Origin: Lepas anatifera
Taxonomy: Eukaryota; Arthropoda; Thecostraca; Lepadidae
Assembly (NCBI GenBank): GCA_034440635.1
Contig: JAOTON010001029.1
Location: 124,001-188,000, forward strand
Direction of reading: 5' to 3'
DNA: 64,000 bases
Part shown: piece after piece, positions 31,812 through 43,729 of the stretch
Layout of the letters: each line of letters begins with the position of its first letter
How positions within the stretch are numbered: the first letter of the stretch is position 1
Program-made: the position numbers and the translations under genes
The notes under the pieces: model-generated
Database searches by the model: none
The model's input: the letters and a program-made list of their open reading frames with translations, nothing else
Told to the model about the DNA's origin: nothing

Positions 31812-32408
31812 GATTATGGCTATTTAGGAATATATGTCTGATTTTGTAAGCCTATAGGTCAGTCAGTACGTAAACATAGAGGACAGATTTTCAAAGTTCT
31901 TTCAAAAATTAACTCGCTCATCGATCTTGTTTTTCTGCCATGAAGAGTTTCCGGCCACCTCAGGCAATTATGCTTAAGCCCTGTCCGACTGCGTGTTAAT
32001 GCTCATCACAGTGTTTTAAAGGATGCCAATAACTCGTCGCTGAGGCTTCGACAGTATATTGGACATGTAGTGGGACGAAATGGTGATACAATAGGAACCG
32101 TGCTAGAAGTCTGGTGAAAGCCAAATAAAGCAATCGTTAAGTTTTTTCAGCATCGGACCGAAGCAAACATTTCCCACTTGCGTGTTAGAACTATAGCAAT
32201 ACTCTCTCCTTGACGATATCTGTGCGCGATTTTACTCTCCTTGAAGTTAAAGGAAGCAAGCATTTGTCAGCACGTGCAAAAATATGTATGTATGTACACC
32301 GGACACTGGTTTGCAACAATGCACCGAAATGCGGGAGCTGGCGCCTCCATAAGCTGTCTTTGTGCTGAGCTGACCTTACGCTGTCACAGTAGGCAGCGTT
32401 GTTCCGTC
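31812..32408. other. non-coding stretch, nothing recognised
   Basis: No gene or element border seen. Confidence 0.5.
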
Positions 32409-32605
32409 CAGTGGCGGATCCAGGGGGAAGCAAAAACGATATGTCCCCCCAAATGGAAAGCTAGGGACAAAACTATGTTTCCCCCCTCCCCAAGCGGTCG
32501 ACCTCCTTTATGCCCCGACTCCATTTTAATTTATAAACAAGATTTCAGTGCTTCAACTATCAACTTCAAACAGAACCAGTTAAGTTCAGTGTAAATATTG
32601 GACCT
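32409..32605 (+). mobile_element. hAT-type MITE family M1, 5' part, copy 2
   Basis: Starts cagtggcggatccaggggga and then follows the M1 series ('cggtcgacctcctttatgcc', 'cttcaaacagaaccagtt'). The right end is not visible, so it is a 3'-truncated copy. Confidence 0.65.
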
Positions 32606-33371
32606 TAGTGATACGGCATTCATTTGGCTTTCGCCGTTCTACTGTTTGCGGGATATGTCAGGTTGGAAAGACCTAGGGAATTTCTCTAATGTATTTGACA
32701 CATCTGGGTCCGCAGCAGTAGCAGTTATGATACCGTAAATGACCTGTTGAAACACAGAGGTGAACTTTGGTTAAAGTATGCCAAAAATACACGATCGAAT
32801 ATTGAAAAATAAAAAACACACACAAACAGACACACGACATTAAACATTATCCATTACGTTGCTGAATATAAGGCAATATATCAGAGACAGAGACACCGAG
32901 AAAGCGGTCAATAAGAAAACCATTATCTTGTATACGTACTCTTTCCAGCTATGCCAGCTAACTCAGGGGGTTCTGTAGTATCTTGTACAGTAACAATCGG
33001 CACGTGAAACTGCGATGACACATTAAACTTTGTCCTGGCTTGCCCACAGTAGTATTAACATTACAATCAGTCACGGACTATAGCCAAGGACATTGCCATC
33101 TGAAATAGAGAAAACATGTTGAATATGTTCGCCGTTACATGGCTCCCCAAATTTGTGCGTACTTACGCAGCAAATTTCTACACCAGCTACGTACCTTAAA
33201 TACCTGCTCTTCTCCTGAATAAGTTAAACTTAACGATCATAAGCGAAAGCACTTCGTGTACTCTGTGACACTTTACACGGGCACTTCTAGCGTTGTTCGG
33301 TTCCACGACGCAACGTGCGAAATGATCACTCGGAAGTTCATACACGGTCACAAAAAACAGGTATTTTGTTC
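32606..33371. other. non-coding stretch, nothing recognised
   Basis: AT-rich; no coding domain, tandem repeat or element border identified. Confidence 0.5.
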
Positions 33372-34221
33372 TTAACACGCGCATTGACGGGGGCGGGTAC
33401 CCGCCCCCCTCGGGTTCTTCGGAGACAGTAGAAAAATGGCGGCGCGTAGCGCCGCCGTACTTGGTATACCTTTTCCCTCATCATTTTTACAACTTCTGTG
33501 AAAATTTTAAGGTTAGGTCATCTCAGGTCAGGTCACCAGTACAGGTCAAGTGACCCGACCTCAAAAAATAGTTTAAGATAGCATAAGTCGGAGCAGGGTG
33601 AACTTATCCGATTGAAACTCATATCACATAATGGCCACACCGATTTCTCTAAAATATGTGCCGGTATTTTTGATATCGATGACCTAAGGTCAGGTATGAG
33701 GCATGACCTCTCCGTTGGAAATACATGGGAAAAATGGTTTTTACGGAATAACTCAGTAACGGATGGTGATAGAGCATTTATTTTAGCTGCATTAGACTCG
33801 CCTGGGCTTTGCAGTTCTAATGATATGCGTTTTATATAATTTGACCCTGACCTGACCTCAGGTCAGGTCAAATCCTTCATTTGACCTAGCAAGGTCAAAT
33901 TATATATCATTCGATTCGGCTTACTAAGAGGATTCATATAGTTCAAGTTGTTTTGTTCCAACTTTACTTGTTCAGATGTAATGACCGAAAAACTGAATTT
34001 ACATGTTATCCCTATGACGGGCATGTTTTGACCTCTCGTGACCTTAAATGGGACCTGACAAAAAAATGGTTCAAATTTTTCCGATGGAGAAGTGGATGGG
34101 CAGCCCAACGCCGTTTACCGTTTTTCGCTACCTACCGTGGTTCTCGAGATCTTAGGGGCGGGTACCCGCCCTCCCCCGTCAATGCGAAGGTGGCTCAGAC
34201 CCCCGTCAATGCGCGTGTTAA
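33372..34221. mobile_element. piggyBac-like MITE, copy 2 (TTAA flanked, complete)
   Basis: TTAA at 33372-33375 and 34218-34221 flanks 842 bp with matching inverted ends cacgcgcattgacggggg and its complement. It lines up with the 6656-7500 copy throughout, with only a few differences per hundred bases by eye. It also has the inner repeat of the terminus near 34170 and the everted AGGTCA tandem at 33848-33870. It lies just beyond the 3' end of the BEL/Pao remnant. Confidence 0.9.
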
Positions 34222-34440
34222 CTTAGTTTTGTCTTTGCATCGCAATGCACCACGCCTCTCTCACGCTTTACAATGTCTTGTTACACCCATTGGGTCCCAA
34301 AAAGCGTTCGTTCCCGTGCACCTTACGGAAAAACACGGGTCACACTGCTTTTCCATTTAGGACCGTACTCCATGTATTTGGCTCTTCGTCTGGGAATCAC
34401 CCGGTCGCGATTGCGGTAAATCAAATCTTCGTTGGATGCA

Positions 34441-35768
34441 TCACGCATTCATGAGATAAATCAGTTTGTGAATCGGACGTTCGTACGAGGTACCTTTCGA
34501 TTTAAGGGCAACTTTACGCACGAGTCCGTCGGAGGAGGGGTGTACGTCGATTACACGCGCCAGCGGCCAGTGGCAGCGCGCCTCATCCTCCTCCACGATC
34601 ACGACGACGTCGCTGATCCGTAAGTTGGGTTCTCGTGCCGTCCACTTGTGTCGCCACTGCAGCGCAGGGAGTACCTCGGAGCGCCAGCGATGCCAGAACT
34701 GGTCAGCCAGCGACTGCACTTGCCGCCAGCGCCGCCGGGAGTAGATGTCTTCTTTCGCAAATCTACCAGGAGGAGGTAAAACTACAGAAGACTTGTGGGT
34801 TAGTAGCTGCGAGGGAGTTAGAGTCTGAGGATCAGAAATCTCCGAATCCGCCATACTGAAGTACGTCAGTGGTCTGCTGTTAACGATCGCTTCGGCCTCA
34901 GCCAAGAAGGTTTGCAGAACCTCATCATCCAGAGCTGACCTTTTCCATTGCACTTGCATTATGCCGTCCAGAGCAGTTCGCACAGAGCGAATCATACGCT
35001 CCCATACGCCGCCCATGTAGCTGGCCGTAGGAACGTTTGTCTCGAATTTCAATTCACAGTCGTACAGCAGCAATCCTTTTCTCAGCTTCTCCTGGTCCAT
35101 TTCAGCGATAGCGCTCTCCCATGTGCTCTGGCCGCCAATGAAGTTTGTGCCACGATCAGATCTTAGCTTGACAGGGCCTCTGCGGGCCACAAAACGCCTG
35201 AACGCATTCCGAAATGAATCTGATGAGAGGGAGCTGACAGTTTCAATATGAGCTGTGCGACAGTTCAGGCAGGTGAACAGCATTCCCCACCTCTTAACCA
35301 AGCTGCGCCGCTCCTTGACATAATAGGGCCCGAACGCATCCACGGCCGGAAACGTGAATGGTGCGGCCTCCTTCAAACGATCGACCGGAAGGTCTGCCAT
35401 TTTTGCACGTTAGGTTTACCACGCAGCCTTTTACAAGTGAGGCACTAGAGAATGTGACGAGAAACGGCACATCTTGCCCCAGTGATCCAGTAGCCCGCAC
35501 TGCGGATGCGTGCTAATGTGAGTCCTCGACCTCCATGGCCACATTCTTCGTGATAGTGGTCAATGATCAGTTTGGTTACCTGGCCTCTGCCCGGGAGAAT
35601 TACCAGGTGTACCTCCTCTTCTGCCATCCCACTGTTTCTTAACCGGCCACCTACGCAGATCAGGCCGTCCTTGCGTAGAAATGGGTCCAATCTGTAGAGC
35701 TGGCTGCTCATCATCACGCTTTTACAGCGCTGTTCATGCTTCTGACCACCCGTTGCTTTGGTTTTCAT
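34441..35768 (-). pseudogene. BEL/Pao pol, segment 4: integrase and C-terminal domain
   Basis: An HHCC zinc finger starts around HYHEECGHGG and is split by a TAG before CLTC; a one-base shift follows. The integrase core is then open for 319 codons with the DDE residues in AVDAFGPY, LRSDRGTNFIGG and GGVWERMIRS. The end (LPALQWRHKWT, PNLRISDVVVI, WPLARVIDVHPSSDGLVRKV) is the usual C-terminal domain. The catalytic triad is preserved although the frame is broken. Confidence 0.92.
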
Positions 35769-36466
35769 TGAGATGAGACCAAATTCCTGTGAAACGCGTC
35801 CCGTTGCACTGACTTTAGAATCTTCGTTCTCCCTTGTCGGATTTCTTTTGCAGTGAGACCCTTTCCTTCGAGTCTGTCTATGTCTTCAGGTAGCTTACCG
35901 TCCTCCCTGTCAGGTGCACGGATTTTCTTTCCCAGTATCCGTTTATAACGCAGACACAACACAACCGACTTTTGAGCTCGATGCCACGTTGAAAAATATG
36001 ACATCCTCTGTGCGACGCTGGGATAGTTTGTCGAGCTATGGTTTGTTCTAAGCGGACTGGACACGTCTGCATTAGCTGTACTTTCCGATCTGCTCTCATC
36101 CATTTGAGGTTCCTTTGTAGACACGGTTTCAGTGACGAATGAGGTTGCTTTCACTTCCGGGTCCTTGTCCGATACCACAAAGTCGTGGCTCGTGTCGGGG
36201 AGGTCCACCTGAGCTGTCAGGAACGGCGGACCATGCCACCATAGAGGAGACATCATTAAATCTCCAGCCGTTGTTCCTCGAGAAGCCAAATCAGCTGGGT
36301 TGGACTTCGATTCGATGTAGCGCCACTGGTGGGGATCGGTGTGTCGACGAATTTCCTGCACTCTGTTGGCTACAAAAACGTGGAAACGCTTAGTTTCGTT
36401 GGAGATGTAACCCAGGACTGCACTGCTGTCAGTCCAGAAGTATTCCTGGTACGCTCCTATGGACAG
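35765..36466 (-). pseudogene. BEL/Pao pol, segment 3: RNase H-like region and linker
   Basis: Still the same frame after the TAG at 36467. It begins with EYFWTDSSAVLGYISN, the RNase H-like Asp motif, then HVFVANRVQEIR and WRYIESKSNPADLASRG, a strongly conserved block. It ends at a TGA that overlaps the next frame (a one-base shift). Confidence 0.88.
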
Positions 36467-37357
36467 CTAATTCCTGAGGAAACAGCTTACCCTAACTGAC
36501 ATCAATGCAGCCGTTAACTCCAGTCTGGGGATGGTAACTGCCTTCACAGGTGTTACCCTGGTCTTCGACAAGACGAGCGAGCTGCTCACATTTCCATCTT
36601 CGTAGAAAGCTCTCAGATAGGAACACTGCCCACATCCAGTGAAGCTGGCATCTGAGAAGTGATGCAGCTCAAATTTACACACTTTTCCGAACTCTTTGGT
36701 CAGGTAGCAGCGCGGCACACTGAGATTTGAGAGCTGGGCGATATCCTCCTTCCATGCGAGCCACTCCCTTGTGAGTTCAGACACCGGATCATCCCAGTCA
36801 CTTTTTTCCATACAGAGACCTTTGAATAAGTTCTTGGCGACGAGTGTGCAAGGACTGATGAGCCCTTGGACATCATATATCGAGCTGAGTGAGGAGAGGA
36901 TTCCTCTTCTGGTCACAGGCTTATCTGGTAAGTGCACGTCTATGGAAAGAGTGTCACTCTCAGTCTCCCAGTTCACGCCTAGCACACGTTCACAGGGCAG
37001 AGGCATGTCCTGACTCAGTGCTCTTTGCATGCTCTGTGACAAACTGTACAACGGCAGCTGTTTCAGGACGTCACGATCATTCGAAGCAAACTTGTGCAAC
37101 TTGAATCCTCCTTTGGCGCAGAGATCTACAGAATCTTCGATCAAGCTAAAAGCCTTAGCTGAACTATCTGCAGAGGCCACTCCGTCGTCGATATAGAAAT
37201 TGTTCCGTACAAAGTGACTGGCGTCGCTATCTTCTCCATGCCGTTCTGCGGTCAACTTCAGGGCAAACAGTGCTACAGCCGGAGACGATGTCGCACCGAA
37301 AAGGTGTGTGGTCATTCTGAACTCCGTTGGCTCCACCTCGATGTTGCCATCCTCCCA
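36467..37357 (-). pseudogene. BEL/Pao pol, segment 2: second half of RT and Peptidase_A17 region
   Basis: Same frame as segment 1, continuing after the TGA. It contains the RT active-site motif YIDDG (about 37180) and the A17-type stretch RRGILSSLSSIYDVQGLISP. It closes with LSKTRVTPVKAVTIPRLELT and AALMSVRV, which is where the RNase H-like domain normally starts. The segment ends in an in-frame TAG. Confidence 0.9.
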
Positions 37358-38374
37358 TCACAGGTAGCGCAGAAGATTCCTGTGCTCGGGGTTTACGTGG
37401 ACCTGATTAAACATTCCCTCAATGTTCCCCATAAAAGCCACCGGTTTCTCTCTGAAGCGGAGTATGCCAAGGAGGCTGTTGTTGATGTCCGGTCCTTGGA
37501 TAAACCGGTTGTTGAGAGAGTCGCCGTTGAAGGTAGCGCTGCAGTCAAACACAATGCGCAGTTTTCCTTTCTTTGGGTGATATACCCCATGATGGGGTAC
37601 ATAGTTTATCTTGCCGTCTGATTTTCCTTCGAGGTCTGGCACACGTTCTGCGTGTCCTTTTGCCACCAGGTCGCTCATGAAGCAGACATACTCGTCGCGA
37701 AACTTTTCGTCCCGCTCTAGCCTCTTCTTTAGCCAGCGAAGGCACCCTTCAGCCAGCTCGCGGTTGTTAGGGAAGCAAACGCCCTCCTGTTTTAACGGCA
37801 GTGGTGCCTCAAAATGGCCGTTGCTGAGTTGATGCATATCTGTTTCCATGGTTTTGATGAACTTTATGTCTTCTTGTGACACTGGTTTTCCGGTGCTGCT
37901 TTGGATCAGATCAGCATTGAAGATGCTTTCGATTTGATGAAGGGTTACATCCTTGGTCACAATTCTGTGGACGAAATGACACAACTTGACGCGTTGGTTG
38001 CTGACTCCGACGTACAGGCAAGTCTTGGGCGTCTGTCCACCAGTCATACCAATGATGCCCCATCCGAACAGAGTGCGCACGGCCCATGGGTCGTCTTCTC
38101 GTCCAGGAATCATCTCCCTAGGCTTGATAGCACGCGGAAAGTTTAGTCCGATCAGAAGCCCAATCTCAGCTGTAGGCTGATACGGTGGCAAAGCGTCGGA
38201 GATCGACTTCAAGTGATCCCATTTTTCACATGTTTCCTTTCTGGGGATCAGGTCCCTATCAGCAGGAATTTCATTGACATGCTGAACATACTGAAGGCGG
38301 GTGGTGGATCCTTCATGGACGCAGGTCAGGTGAAGGAGTACCTGTTTTACTGAGTTTACTGAGTAAAAGGCCAA
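37358..38374 (-). pseudogene. BEL/Pao pol, segment 1: DUF1758 end and first half of RT
   Basis: 338 codons. The first ~110 residues (ending with an ADIGLLIG-like AEIGLLIGLNFP and a VRTLFGWGIIG motif) are the end of DUF1758. RT begins around GHAERVP and includes LRIVFDCSA and NNRFIQGPD. The block usually written as 'F-x-D-I-E-x-M-F' reads FMGNIEGMF here, so the first metal-binding Asp is Asn. A TGA then replaces what the family has as a Trp codon (RYL-stop-WEDGN). Confidence 0.9.
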
Positions 38375-38525
38375 ATTTGATATCTCTAGTCACAAAATGG
38401 CCAACCTGGCAGCCCTTAAGCTACCGCGATGTGTTTCAAATGAATAAACCATTTCCATATTTTTCTTTATGAGTGTGGCAAGGTAAGTAAATTCCGAAAG
38501 TATCGAACACATGTGGTTTATATGT

Positions 38526-38528
<3 letters not shown>

Positions 38529-38600
<72 letters not shown>
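38529..38600. repeat. (TA)n microsatellite, left block
   Basis: Uninterrupted TA run directly abutting the element at 38601. Confidence 0.97.
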
Positions 38601-38603
<3 letters not shown>

Positions 38604-39405
38604 GGTGTTTCAGAAAGAATGATATTTTTTAAATGGTCAGTAAAGTACTAAAAATTCTTCAAATCCGTCCACAAAACACTCATTTTAATGGTAAATTGTA
38701 GGACATTTTTATATAAATATGTTTCATTGGCATCACATGTTTTCTCTCGTCTTAAATGTACTCGGAAAATGGTGCAAGAAACATAATATATGCCCGCTTA
38801 TATTTGAGAAAACGGAACTTGCAGCACTCTAAAAGGCTTCAGCACACACAAATGGCACGTGAGCATGTACATCAAAAGCAAAAATCTCAGTAATATTACA
38901 AGTTAAAAGTTTTTGGCTCAAGCTCCGTATGGCTCATTGGTTTACCTTCCATATGAATGACTGGATGCGGCGGACACAGCGCAAAAGACCCCACTGTTCA
39001 CCGCAGAACAAGGGATATGGACCAATTGGGGATTGCTTGCTTGGATCCGAGTTTTCCTAAGCTTGAGGGGTGTTTTTATAGAATTAATTTCCAGAGGCAA
39101 TGTGCATGTGGACTGAGACGTACCATAGTGACGATATCATGTTTGCAGTGCCATTGGCGTGATACTTGTCTCGTGATACGCACGTGATTTCTACGAACAT
39201 TTTTGATGAAGGCAAGATAGACAGTATTTTTCAAGTCATTTTTAAGACTACTTTTTACTAGCAAAAATATCAAAACAGCTATCAAAATACGAATAATCGT
39301 AAATGTCCCAAAATCATCTTTCGATTGATATGTAAATCATACCACAGCAACCAATTTATAACCGCATTATGATCAATTCAAAAATATCATTCTTTATGAA
39401 ACACC

Positions 39406-39408
<3 letters not shown>
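38601..39408. mobile_element. TA-target DNA transposon (Tc1/mariner-like MITE) within (TA)n
   Basis: 808 bp with inverted ends cagggtgtttcagaaagaat and attctttatgaaacaccctg, about 28 bp each with a few mismatches. TA stands on both sides. ACAGGGTGT-type ends with TA targets are common in Tc1/mariner elements. Small open frames inside (38957-39187 plus, 39076-39285 minus) show no DDE-transposase motif, so it is non-autonomous. Confidence 0.8.

Positions 39409-39456
<48 letters not shown>
39409..39456. repeat. (TA)n microsatellite, right block
   Basis: TA run directly following the element at 39408; with the left block it suggests insertion into one older TA tract. Confidence 0.95.
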
Positions 39457-39460
<4 letters not shown>

Positions 39461-40571
39461 AAGCACCATGGTTTATGGTCCGAATACCTACTAGGATGTG
39501 TGACTGTTGCTGTCAAAATAATTTTGGGGATGTAGTGCAAAAATCACTCAATAATTTTTGGGGCTTATCGGCGCACCAGCTGTCATATGGCATTGGTAAC
39601 TCTTAACCTTTTGGAAGGGTTTCTCGGGGGCCAGATTGATGATTCTGACAAAGGGCTGTGGCCGAATGTGTTTAACAATCTTTCCATATTTTTGGATCGA
39701 TGAGAAAGGACAACTAACAGCTTATCAACTTTACAACTTTACTTGACGCAGCGATATCAATGTCAGTCTCACGTTTGCTACCACCACAACAATAAATAAA
39801 TAGGCCAAGCAGAGAGATTGCTGATTGCACAGAGATTCCAGGTTGCTGATGTGGCAGAGACCGCCACGTCAGCAACCAGTCTGACGTGCTTTGACTACAC
39901 CGTGTCCCGCATAATCCACGAACGAGCTCTTAGTGCTGGATAGTGACCGCGGGTGAAATGAGAGCAGCATGCAATCCCACGGTGCTGACTGGGGCGTGGG
40001 CTTCTGGTCGGATAAAATACGATGTTTAATTGGTTGAACGATCTCCAGCGTTGTGATTAGTTGATGCTGAGGCTGCTTTGCCGGGATTTCTCGCAACTAC
40101 GCGCTTTGTTTCATTTTTGCACGGTGGAGTAGACAGCCGCTGGTGGAAATTTTTTAAACACAATTTTTGTGGATTGCCAATATGGGACGAGCAATATAAA
40201 AAATAACTATGATCGGGTGGTGATTTGTCTTATTTTCGTAAGGTGAGCTTGCGTTTGTTCAAGTTTAAGTCATCTCCTGTCTTTTTCACTGGGGGACCAA
40301 TTTCCGGGCACTGGGGGGGGCATTTCGGCCGACTGGGGGGGGCGAATGGCCCCCAGTTAACATGTTAAACTATGGCCTGATAGGTAGGTGGATAAGTAAG
40401 CCCGGAAGAACAATGTACTCACGAGAGCTTCCCATTTCAAGGATAGCTTCGACACTTCATTTTTATGACGTCCAATTTCTCGCTGTACAATCGATTTGTG
40501 AACGATTTTTTAAAAAATTAAATCCAAAGATTTTGTACAATGACTCACGTTCCTTATAAGGGTTTCACAAA
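39457..40571. other. non-coding stretch, nothing recognised
   Basis: A G-rich patch near 40290-40350 (repeated 'actgggggggg') looks like a MITE remnant without clear ends. Otherwise no feature. Confidence 0.45.
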
Positions 40572-42078
40572 CTAACCCTTGCACGTACTCGGGTTTTTCG
40601 CCACCTTCGCCCGCACAGGGGGAGGAAGGTGTTGCGACCCCCCTCGCAATTGGCCCCTAATTGACGTAGAGCTCCGCGGTAAAAACCACCGTGTTGGTCG
40701 TCACGAGTACTCGCGATTGATACCAATTTTATGACCTTAAGTTATAAGACCACCTTCCAGGTCAGGTCAATTTCCTGATTTTCGCCCTGTTGCGGCCCAT
40801 TTTGCCGTTTAGGCTGCTATTGACAGGAATTTTGGCAAGAAATCACATTTGTATGGTCATTAAATTGGGAAACTGACATTCACGCGCCGATTCATGTGCT
40901 ATAAACCTATGTGACCCATCTAGGTAATGCAGGAGTTGAGGTCAAATGTCAAAGGTCACGGACCGGTAAAACTCGGAATTTCCCAATATGTCTACTTTTC
41001 AGTTTCAGAGGCGTAATTTTGGATGCTGAATTCAAATTAAGCACTTAAAACAAAGTAAAAGGCTTTTGTCATCAAAACTTCAGGTCATCCGGTTAACTTG
41101 CAGGTTAGATCAATGGCCTGGCTAACCTCAATGAGTAGGTAAAAAGTTCAAGTCCATATTGGAAGCAAGTCAATTAGTTCAGTGTCCACATCATTTAAAT
41201 GGATCATATGTCACTGCTTACTCTCCCTTCCAGGTCAAATTAGGTCAAAGGTCGAAAAACGTCAATTCCGTATTGGAGAAAAAACGTCTTGTTCAGCGTC
41301 CTTCTCATGCTGCAAATTGACTATCCATAAGGAATTTTGCATCATTGACGCCAAGTGCCTGCTTCATCCTCTGTTATTGTGCACACCCCCTTCAAAACCA
41401 AATAAGGTCAAAGTTCGAAAAAAGTCAAGTCCATAAAATATGCACACGAACTAGTTTAGTGTCCATATCATTCGAATTGACTAGTCATAGGCCATTCTGC
41501 ATCATTTACGCCCAGTAAGTGCTTGCTTCTTCATCTGTTATTTTTTATGCCCCTTTCAAGGTCAAATAAGGTCACAGGTCGAAAAGGTCATGTCTGTATC
41601 GGACGCAAGTCAACTAATTCGTTGTTCATCCCATGTAGAAATTCCGAATCGAAACACGCATCTGTAGTCGTTATTTGACGCCGAGTTATCACTGAGGTCA
41701 CGCAAGGTCAAATCAAAGTAATTGAAGGTCATGAAAGGTCATGAAAGGTCTAACCTGATAAAAGTGATCCTTGAATGTTGGAAGAAAATATTCTGGGCCA
41801 GTTCATGAACCAATGCTGCAAAAGAACGATGAGAGTCTAGAGCATCAACGTGAAAACGGGTACAGGCGCCTAAATGACCTCAACATGCTTCCACTCTTGA
41901 GGTCATAGCTCCGTGGCCTTGAAATAAAGGAACATTTTGTTTTTGCAAAGCATACGCAATGGATGTTCCAGAGGCTATTCAAACTTTTAAGGCTCTAACT
42001 TAAAAAGCTCATTTTCAATCCTTGGAAAACCTTAGGGTGGGGGTTGCTACAACCCCCCCCTGTACGTGCGAGGGTTAA
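40572..42078. mobile_element. TTAA-type element, 1.5 kb, AGGTCA-rich
   Basis: Inverted ends cccttgcacgtac (from 40576) and gtacgtgcgaggg (to 42074) are flanked by ctaa on the left and TTAA on the right, consistent with a piggyBac-type target with one change. Next to each end lies a G/C-run. Between about 41136 and 41690 there are roughly four tandem units of 160-175 bp, each starting near 'aggtcaaat.aggtcaaagg'. The unit text includes 'attttgcatcattgacgcc'. No transposase is encoded. Confidence 0.7.
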
Positions 42079-42849
42079 ATACTTTGCTAATAATTGCCAA
42101 ACAACTGTCCGGCACTAGAGAAGGCTAGAAATCCGCGAATACAAGAATGTCAATACACGAATCCGCTGTAGTCCAGGTCCTAAGACGCGGCATCGGAAGT
42201 GCCTAATTTCACCCTTGTTGACGGTAAGAGATTCGAACGTGGATTGTCAGAGATGCAAATCATCGGCTTTTTGACCCAGTGCTCCGAAGAAGGAATATTC
42301 TCTGTAACTTAAAGGGAATGTGGCACCATGGTCGAATCCTGGAATTTAGTGTAATTAGGGGTACTTTTAGCCGAAAATCATGTAATCGTCCATGATTTCT
42401 CTGAATAGTGTACAATAAGCTCAATATTTTGATTTTCAAAATGCGCCTCTAGGAAAAATAATTATTTGCCAGTGGATGATGTCATGATCTGGCAACCACT
42501 ACCATATTCCATAGACTTCAAGGGCTTCGATTGGCTGATACTCACCGTGACGTCAGCATATGTCGTCACACCAACAGCCTGACAACTGTGGCCTGCTGCT
42601 TGAGGTACACGAGGGGTATATTTCAAGTAGTTTATAGCTTTTCTTTGCGGAAATTTTGAGTTTCAAGACAAATGATATATGGAGTACCGATATACTGTTT
42701 TCCGGCATGCCTTATAACTTGGCTATCTCAGTTAAAATCACGTTATAAAAGTGCCACATGCCCTTTAAAAAACGAGTGAAATTAGATTTATTCCATATAA
42801 AATACAAGCCTACTCTGACATTTAAAAGTGACTAGGCAGTGCCTAATGT
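42079..42849. other. non-coding stretch; possible tRNA-like remnant near 42230-42300
   Basis: The minus strand reads GTTCGAATCTC with a possible A-box region upstream (CACTGGGTCAAAAAG), suggesting a very old tRNA-derived sequence. Nothing else was recognised. Confidence 0.3.
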
Positions 42850-43231
42850 GACTCTATGGAAGCGCCGCCACTGTTTGTCTCCTCCCTCAAACGGTAAAGC
42901 TCGGGGTAGAATTATCTTGTTGCCCCCCCCGCAAACCCGTCGACCTCCTTCTTTGCCCAGACTCATTTTTAGTTTATAAACAAGATTTTTTGCTTCAACT
43001 TTAAACCGTATGTAGAACCAATCAACTTCAGCGTAAATATTGGGCCTTGGATAGCAAGAACAGGCATGGTTTACCACATTTTTCACTGCGCAACTCTTTT
43101 GTTGGTTTTTGACTAATGGACTTACTTGCAAAACCTACTGTCTAGATCAATTGTGGCATACTGTCACCGCGTGACTTTTTTTGCTTATCGACTTTGACTT
43201 CCCCCAAACCTACCGGCTAGATCCGCCACTG
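42850..43231 (+). mobile_element. hAT-type MITE family M1, copy 3 with right end
   Basis: Carries the M1 series ('aacggtaaagctcgggg', 'cgtcgacctccttctttgcc', 'atgtagaaccaatcaa') and, unlike the other M1 copies, ends in ctagatccgccactg at 43231. The left end is degenerate and no target duplication was found. Confidence 0.65.
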
Positions 43232-43729
43232 GGTATACGTATGAATAAACGTGCTTCACAGTAGCAACGGGAAGAGTCTCCAGCCTACATCATCTAATGG
43301 GTTATTGAATGGGTGAGCGCCCTTTTTGGGCGGATAAACCTAAAATAAACCGGGCGGGCGTGCGTGCGTGCGTCTGTGTGTGTGTGTTTCTATGTCTTAA
43401 ACGATGACCTGAGCCGTAAGTGGGTCTTGGCCTGTGGATGTTCGCTGCTAATAAACAATAAACAAACAACAAAGAATTGTTTCAAATCTTTTTTGTCCCA
43501 ATTTTGGCGGTTGATATCGTATCAGATGTTTGAAACAAACTGTTCTTTGCTCCAGCTTTGTAGTTTGGTATTGTTTATGATTGCATATTTATTGCCACAA
43601 CGCGTACAACTCAAGACCAATTATAACACAGGGAAATGTCATGTTCCATCCACAGGATCTTTACATGTGTGAAGCATCTGATAACAACAAACTGGCGGCC
43701 AAATGGCCTTTCAAATGGTAGGCGTCTCG

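Larger units (their letters stand above)
34441..38374 (-). mobile_element. BEL/Pao LTR retrotransposon remnant (pol only)
   Basis: Minus-strand pol in family order: end of the DUF1758 aspartic-protease-like region, reverse transcriptase, Peptidase_A17/RNase H, integrase zinc finger, integrase core and DUF5641-type tail. Neither gag nor LTRs are found; the 5' edge stops at about 38375, and the 3' side meets the piggyBac-like MITE at 34221. Defects: stops at 37358 (TGA), 36467 (TAG) and about 35446 (TAG), frameshifts near 35766 and 35405, and an Asn in place of the first catalytic Asp of the polymerase. The copy is dead but recognisable end to end. Confidence 0.93.

Noticed and set aside
39076..39285. 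A 69-codon minus-strand frame as a possible transposase of the TA-flanked element.
   Set aside because: No DDE/D motif or helix-turn-helix is recognisable, and the element is too short to hold a full enzyme.
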